A program made the position numbers and the translations under genes. From Lateolabrax maculatus (Eukaryota > Chordata > Actinopteri > Acropomatiformes > Lateolabracidae): a stretch of DNA of 64,000 nucleotides. Within the stretch, counting starts at the first letter, position 1; every line of letters starts with the position of its first letter. The notes beneath the pieces were generated by a model. The model was not told the DNA's origin, searched no databases, and saw only the letters and a program-made list of their open reading frames with translations. This document shows, piece by piece, positions 48,601 to 57,100 of this stretch. The stretch covers positions 20,877,501 through 20,941,500 of the forward strand of contig CM062200.1 in the NCBI GenBank assembly GCA_031216445.1, written 5' to 3'.

Positions 48601-51155
48601 GTGGAGCATGACAGAAAGGTGGATGCAGCGCAAACTGTGGAGCATCATGTACCCCTTTTTCCACCAAGGCAGCTGGAGGGCTGGTTCAGAGCCAGTGCCT
48701 TATCTCAAACTAGTTTTTCACGTTAGCAAAATAACCTGCTCTCGGACAGAAAAACTGGTTCCAGGGCACCACCTCTTATCTGGTCTAGAACGAAGTACCA
48801 CTTATGTCAGTGGCTAGGGGACCAACGTTCAGTTTAAATAAGAATCAAAACACATTAGGTAATTACCTTTATTCTTGTACGCAATCGGCATTCATATAAA
48901 TCGCGATGAGCAGCACAAATGCGTTGGACTAGTTGTGTTTGGATGCCAGTGCACACTTGTAGAGATGTAGTCCCCTATTGTTGTTTTCCTTAAACTTGGC
49001 GCTAGCATTGCTGGCGTTATAAAAGTAGCGTAGCTCCTTTACGGAAAATGGCGGTACATAATGTGTGTGCAAAGCAAGTGTGTGTTTGAGCGAGTGAGAG
49101 AGAGTGTGCGGCATAAAGTGACAGTGAATGCAGCAACAGGTCAAAACATACTAGCAGTCAGATGATTAGACAGGTTGGAAACAAATTATACAGATTATCT
49201 AAATTTACTTAATTTGGAGGTTATATTAAAAGCCTTAGTCAGGCATATTGCTTAAAATGCTTACTGCTTTTAACCTCACCAGGGTCAAAAATAGTAAAAA
49301 CTGCATGCTTGCAATGACCTTCTCTTGAGTACCACACATACATGGTAACTTGGAGAGAATCGTATTTTTGAACCAGACCACTGGAGTCTCTCAGGGTTAT
49401 GTTCGTCCTGTGGTCTCTGTACACAAAGTCACTCACATGGCTTTTACCCTACCCCAGCTATGCAAATCACACTATCAATCAACAGACTTGTTATGGGTTT
49501 TGATTTCATTACACCACCTGTATTTGACATAGATGGTGACTCCAGCAACTACATCCCTCTCTTCGCATGACTGTCTGGTTCGGTCGGCCCATAGGATGGA
49601 AAAGTAATGGTGACTGACCCTCAAGCCAGGGTTCATTCAGGGCGATGATACAGGCTTCCCTGAAGGTCCTCTTCACCAGGCACTTGGCATGTAGTAAATC
49701 TGTTTTATTTCTCCAAATAAGTTTGACTAACCTGGAGGTTTGTTTCCAACCTGTCTAATAATCTGACTGCTCGTGTTTCTTGACCCATCAGACTTATTTT
49801 TAACGATCTCACTATGTGTGCAGAGCTCTTGGTGAGTACAAGATGATTATTACCAAGAGGAATGATGAAAATACAGAATAGACCTCAAGTTGTTCTAAAC
49901 CAGAATCATCCTTTAAAAGCAAGTCTGCAAGGCTGACAGAAATATAGGGTAAATCTCATCTGTCTGGTAAGATTAATCTTTCCAAGCCCCCGCTGCAGGT
50001 CTCCAACCAAACTCTTCTCTATTCTGAGACACATTTTGTGCATGTGTCCCCAGGCTATCAACCTCTGTGGTCAGTCAAACAACAAACCTTGTAATGAAGA
50101 AACAAAAGAGTGTACCTTCTGTGATTTCACCTTCCAACACTGTCTGGGTTCCAGCTAAACAGAGAGAGTAGACAGGTTACTTTAGCAGATATTATGAAAC
50201 ACAGCTGTTAAAGAACTCTTAAAAGAAATAAAAAATATGTGATTAAAACAAATAATTTTTCCTTAGATTCTTTGATAATTCAATTAGTTATGTGATTTCC
50301 CCCGACACATTTTTTTCATACTTAAGCTCTACCATGCGCTTGTAGAACTGAAAAAATGAAAAAAACATGTTGGGTTAATTTTTTATGTGAAACTGGTCCT
50401 AGTTTCACATCTACATTATAACTTGACAGGGAAATTTTTCAAACTCAGTTATTTCTGCCACTCAGGTCCAGTATGTGTGTTTTCTCACTGGCAGAAAAAA
50501 GATTGTGGACGGCCCGAGTGATGTTGAGTGAAGGCAACTCCAGACACTGGGCCAGGCAGGCAAGGGCATGGCCTTGGACAGTGGGTGAGTTGTCCATCCG
50601 CCGAGCAAACAGCAGGCTCTGGATCAGGAACTTATGTGGCAGGAAGCAGGCAAGCTCTGAGTCCTGACACTCCTCCAGCCTCCTCTCTGGCTGCTCCAAC
50701 AAAACCATCACCACGTCCACGGAGAACAGCCGACACACCATCTACAGAAGCCAGCACAACAGACTGTACACATGGGGATTCCACTAATCGGAGATAATGA
50801 AGCCTGCCTGATATTTAGACTATTGCTATTGATAGCTAACATTTAATGATATTTTCGGCCCTTCTATAGGCAATAAACAGTAAATTTTGTTTGTCCATAT
50901 GTACAAAAAAGCACTGAGGAAGAAAAGCAGCACTGACTGTCAATTTTCACACAATTTTACCACTGTTTTTCCCCTTTGGCCTCCTGCTTGAATATGTATT
51001 TTTCCTGTCTTTTAATGGATTACTTATAAAGTAAGCTTGTTAGATTTTTGTTAACAGCAATGATCTAGTCAAAGGACTTAGGGGCGATAAACCGGTCATA
51101 ATGATAATGCAGTGGCAAATGTGTACATTTTCATTCCGTACTAAATTTTTTGACG

Positions 51156-51199
<44 letters not shown>

Positions 51200-54100
51200 C
51201 ACCACCACCACCACCACCACCGCCGCCGCCGCCACCGCTTACTCCTGCGACTTTGGGTTGGGTCTCATGGGAAGGGACTGCTATCAGTGTATGAATTTGT
51301 GTGTAAATGGGTGAATGTTGACATGCATTGTAAAGCGCTTTGAATGGTTGGTAAACTAGAAAAGCGTTATATAAATGATCTTCACAACTGGAACACATTA
51401 CCTTTGGGTGTCTGGAGAAGTTAAACAGCCACTTGATGAAGCAGGCGTAGTCTGTACTTGACATCTGGGATGTCAACATACCCACAGCCTGGGCTCCATG
51501 GCTTCGAAACTCGCTCTTCTCCACCATCTAAACATCCAGGGCAGAAACATTATATCACAGCTATGCTAATGCATCAGCTAAAAATGTCACAGCAAGCTAT
51601 TCCACCAAGACAATCACCTACGAATATCCTTGTGACTGCCTCTAAAACTTTAAGACATAAACAGTTGACTGACTGAGTGTTTGCCGGAGGAATCACCTGG
51701 AAGCAGATATGCTGGAGGAGGATTTGTAGGAAAGGCAGCGCCAGATCCTTCAGCTCATCCACAAGATGACTGCAATAGCAAACAAATAAGTCATGTACAA
51801 AGTAATATATGGTTTGTCTGCAGTTAAATGGCTAGAAATATCCCCAAATAATCAACAATCAAGAAGTCCTATTGTCAAGCGTTAACACTCTATCCACCAA
51901 CAGAAATAAAGGAATAATTAGAAGATGGAGCTGCTTGATGTCACCATTTTTACATAATGCTTATGAATTACAATGTATGACAAATAGGGAACTATAACAA
52001 TGAAAATTCCAGAAGCTGTTGTGAGGTCACTCAAGTTGATATACAATTGATATATTGATGTAATTGATATTACATCATTTCCCACAGCTAATGTGGGCTT
52101 TTGAGTTTTCGTGTTCGAGTTCTGACCACAAACGAACTGGTCCTATTTACCATTTACTCGCGGCAAACGCTGCAGCTCATTGTATTGGCGTACCTGTCAA
52201 AGCCAATCTCTCATCACCCCTGGTCTGTGAAGCACCACTTCTCTGTAAATTTTCTTTTAACCATACCTCCACCGTGCTTTTCATTTATTGTTTTAGGATG
52301 ATCTACTCACCACATACTTGCAGACTCTCTTTGAGGTTAGGGCAAATTTTTCCTCTCTAGTACCCATAAAATTCATAGATACTGGTAATTGAACCAGGTA
52401 GCTAGCTAAACGAAGTAAGCGTAATCAGTGGACAGCGGGGGTTAATCAATAATTGCTATACAATTATTGATGGTCTTACATTGCATGCTGCCACCAGTGT
52501 ACAGTCAATGCAAAACAAATCATGGTAAATCAACTATGTTTTGTTGTGATGAGAGTTTGTAGTGAAATAATAATTAATTTATTTTATTCACCAATGTACA
52601 TTTTTAGCATCCAAAATTAGCACCCGCCACTTGCAAGTACTTACGGGTGGCGGCACTTGTTCAACACAAACTTTGTGTTGAACAAGTGCAATAGACGTCT
52701 TAAAACAGGGAAAGACATACAAGAAAAAACAGCATAATAATAAATTACATAATTTTAATTTAAAAAAAGAACCCAAAACACCAATTCCCCTATTTAGTTA
52801 AATTTTGTTTGTTCTAAATGAATGAGTGGAACATACACATTGCGGGAACAAGCAGGATTAAGACAACAGTCTGGCGAATCGCTCTACTGGACACAATATT
52901 CAGATTTAAACAAGGAATTCGACAGTTTGGTTTAACATTTGATCAAAACACAGCTGTTTACCAAACAAAATGGATGGCCTGGTCGCGAGTAGAGAGGATG
53001 GCCTGGCTGGGTACGAGGAGGGAGGGCTTCCCTCTGTTGCCTTTATTCATCATCAGGATCACGTAGAGAAGCCGGTGGAAAATCTTACGCAAGGACTGGA
53101 CAACAGACATCAGTTTAGATTAGATACATCACCATTAATGGCATTAAGAACAAATACTGTAGATATCACCCATGCCTCAGATTATGTTTAACTGGATTAC
53201 GATCACAATACATTGCAATTTTGAAAGAATTATTGGAAATAATGGTTTTAGTTTTTCTTTTACTTAAAAAAAAAAAAACAATTGTTTCCTTCTCACATTG
53301 TTTAATTTGAATAGTTTTAGAGACCTACTTGGTATCAGCATTACGGCAGGTATTTTCACATAGCATTGTGCAGACTTATAACAAACAAAAAGGAAAAAAG
53401 CAGTATGTTTGATACCGTGCCACAGCTCTTCCAGGGGTTTCCTATACAACATTAATTTGAATTATTTACATTTGAACACGGGAAGCTTACACCTTAGTTT
53501 CCACAGAAGATCTAAAGGGGGGGATTATAACTTAAATCATATTATACACTTAGTTATCTATCAAATCAACCAAAGTCTGACCATGTGGCTTTAATGTACT
53601 AAGTCCACTAGGTCCAGATCCTTAAAAATGTGTCTTTTTGGACTGACTATCCATAATAAATATTTCATGTAGTATTCCTATCCATTCATCAATGGTGGGT
53701 TGCTCTGATTTTCGCCACTTCAACAGCTTTTTTACTTGCTGCCAGAAGTATTTGTATGGGTTTAGCATTGATATTCCACCCTTCGAATGAGATGTCACCC
53801 ATGTAAACAGTGTTGCATCTAAAAAGGAATGTCGACTGTGTTTATGTGTTTTTATGAATTTCCTTTACAATAACCTGGCATTCCCAGAAAATATATAAGT
53901 GGTTGGCTTTATTTATCCCACACAGTCTGCAACAGCTGCCCCCATTTCCCTGATATTGTTTATGCAAGGGCGTGATAAAAAACACTTTCAATATTTTTCC
54001 AGCAGAATTCCGTATTTGAGCTAGTTGAATTCCACTGTGCTTGACATATTCTTCTCCATCCCTTTTCCCTTATATTATATATTATATATATATAAAAATT

Positions 54101-57100
54101 GACAAGAATACTTTCATGATTCCTGTCCTGTTTCTAAAACTGCATCCAGGTTCTGGCTGAAGTAATGTCAAACTTGAAGGTATCTATAGAAATAATTTCT
54201 TTCCGGACCATATTTTTTTCTGCAAGGATTCAAAGCTCTGGAATGCCCCCTTGTTAACAAATGTATAGCAAGGCCTTTTGTGATCCATTTTTGAAATCTA
54301 TCATCAAATCTATTTGGGACAAATTCCATATCAGTCAGGATTTCTTATCTTATGTATAGTATAGTCGGCTTGTTGTTTTCGTAGCTTGTAAAATAGAAGT
54401 TTCAGAGATTTCCCACCTACTTCATAATAACGTTGTTTTGTAAATAACTTTTTTTGTATTTCTTGTGTTTATTTCACCTATTTCGTTCCTTATTTTCGTG
54501 ATGTTTGATTTGGTCTCTTCATTCAAAGTGTCTAAATGGTCCCTCTGTAACGGTTTTAATTTGTCCTTTAGATCTAAAGTCTTTGTTTTCTAAGTTTCTT
54601 ATCATTAGAAGTGATTGCTATTATTTTTCCCCATAATAATTGCTTTAAGTGTATCCCAAAGCACCGACGGCGCCACTTCACCATTGTTGTTCAGATCTAG
54701 GTACGATTTAACTTAATTCTTTAGCTTTTCTTTGGTCTGTGGATTATTTAATATGTTAAAATTCAGTCTCCAAAGTGTAAATCTTATTTAACTATTGAAA
54801 TACAATGACATGTATATAGGACTATGGTCTGAAAGAGTTATCGGACCAATATCACACTGTTCTATTCTACGAAGGTCTCTACTGAAGATGAAAAAAATAG
54901 TGTATCCTGGAATAGACTGCATGGGGTGGGGAGTATTGAGTGTATTCTCGACTAGATGGATACATTTCTCTCCAAACATTCCTCTCTTCTTTACCATAAC
55001 CATCAGGTTTGTTATTTATCCACAGCCCATGCCAATGACTGTTCTAGCAAGAGTGAAGAATTTTGTCATATGCTGTATAAGCCTGGAGAAATAAACCTGT
55101 TTCTCCTCTGCTGTCTGGATCACCACCAGACTCTGGGATAATTCGGGCTTGAGAGAGATAGGAAGAGCAGGCATGGTATGCCGAGTGTCAGTGGATTTCT
55201 TCCTGGAAAAAGGGTCTGTTTGGCTGTAGGTCTTTGTATCTTCAGCTACAAGTCTTTGAAAAGGACATGTGGTCTCTATTTGTCACTACAAAACCACAAA
55301 GAGAGGGAAGATACACTGGTGCAGCCAGAAAATATATTTAGAACATAAGACTCTAACTTAGAATCTAAGGTTACATAGTAAACCAACAAGTCTGCATATC
55401 ATTAGCCCACTATTGACCATGATTATTGGATCTTACTTCTTTCTGGTCTCCGTGTTTTGGCAAGCAGAGCAGCCGTAGGCCGTAGAAGGCCATCTCAGGA
55501 ACACTCTTCAACTTGGTGATATCTCTGTGCAGAATTAACATAACTGTCAGCTCTTTCAAGTCCTGGATACATTATTCAACAAGACAGAGAGAAAAGTAAG
55601 AAAACTCACTGTACAGCAGCAAAAGTTTGCTCTCCAATGACCGGCTCAAAGTAAAGCAGCTTACTGAAGATCTGCAGAGAAAAAAAAAAAAAAAAACGGT
55701 TAAAGCTGGGACAGGTAACTTTGAAGAAACTAGCAAGAGTAAGCTACATTTTGAGCGTATTTAACCGAAAAAAATCCCACCCCTCCCTTCAAGCATGTTC
55801 CAAGTGCACAGGCAGAGTACGCACAGGTAGGCAGGTACATACTTATGTACCTGCCTGACTGTGTACTTTCACAGTCAGGTAGGCCACCCAATCATTTCAT
55901 GCGGGTCTAGTGAAATGATTGGACGGGCTTATTACAGGCCTGCAAGAGCCACAGATACCGGATTAATTTTCTTTTTTGTACCGGCGCATTTGATTTACTG
56001 ATTTCTGTTGGGATTGAAAAAAAAAAAAAAAAAGAGTATTTCAACATACAACAAAAAATGTTTCTAAGAAAAATATCCTACCCTGCCATTAACTGCTCAC
56101 ACATAAAGACACTGCAATGTGGTATGAAGTGGGCGTGATGGGTGTCATTAGTTACCTGCGTACAATTGCTGGCACTCTGTGGTCTGTCTTTGAGTGGAAA
56201 TGTCTGCAGGAGTCTGAGGAGGCTTTGAACCAAGAGAACCACAGCATCTCTGATCTTCATCAAGTCCTGGCCAGAGAAATTAACCTCCCCTTCCTCTTCC
56301 TCTTCCCCATCCACTTCCATCTGAGGATAACAGCGACAGCCATAATCAATCAGACCGTCTACACCCCATTTATTCCACCAAAGGTCATTTCAATAATAAC
56401 ATATTATAACATACATAATAACGGTATTTCACATTTCACTGTACAAAAAAATTTAATAAATCTACCTGGTAGGTGACACTAGATGTAAAGTCAGTGTAAG
56501 AAAGTCTTATAATGGTGCTGTGGGTTTCAGTGATTTCTGATGGACTGTACCACTGTACCTCAGGAGTGTCCTTCCGCTGGGGTTTGGAGCGTTTGCCTTC
56601 TGCCTGAGAACTCTTCAGGCAGTCCTTCTTGCGCTTCTTTCCAGAGTCCTGAGGCCAGCAGTAAGAAGTCAAGTCTGAACACGTGTCCAATAAAACTTCA
56701 TGGAAAACCTTGTTGGCAATGCTCCCTAGAAGCAATCATCAAATATACAGAAAGTCATCTAAAAAATTCTACAAACAATACATACAGACGCTGCTCACTG
56801 TAGGAGTGGGTTTCTAGGGTTACATTGACGCTCTATATAAACACACACACATTTTAGTAGACAGATAATGATTCATAAATAGTGTTGCAAACATAAATAC
56901 TTTTCTAGTTCTGTAATAAAATTCATAATTTCCATTATATTTTAGTTGTTTTTTGTGAGTTGATAAATAATACTTATTGTGTTAAATGCGCTATTATATA
57001 ATCTCATATCGATCACAGACCCCTAAATCTAAATGAATCAAAAATCACATCATGGCAGACATATTGCTGTCCAAAGAAACAATACACTATCGTATCATGA

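Noticed and set aside
51141..51400. Gly/Ser-rich extension of the exon 10 frame as a protein domain
   Set aside because: It is a trinucleotide repeat read through past the exon 10 donor; the conserved protein continues in exon 11.
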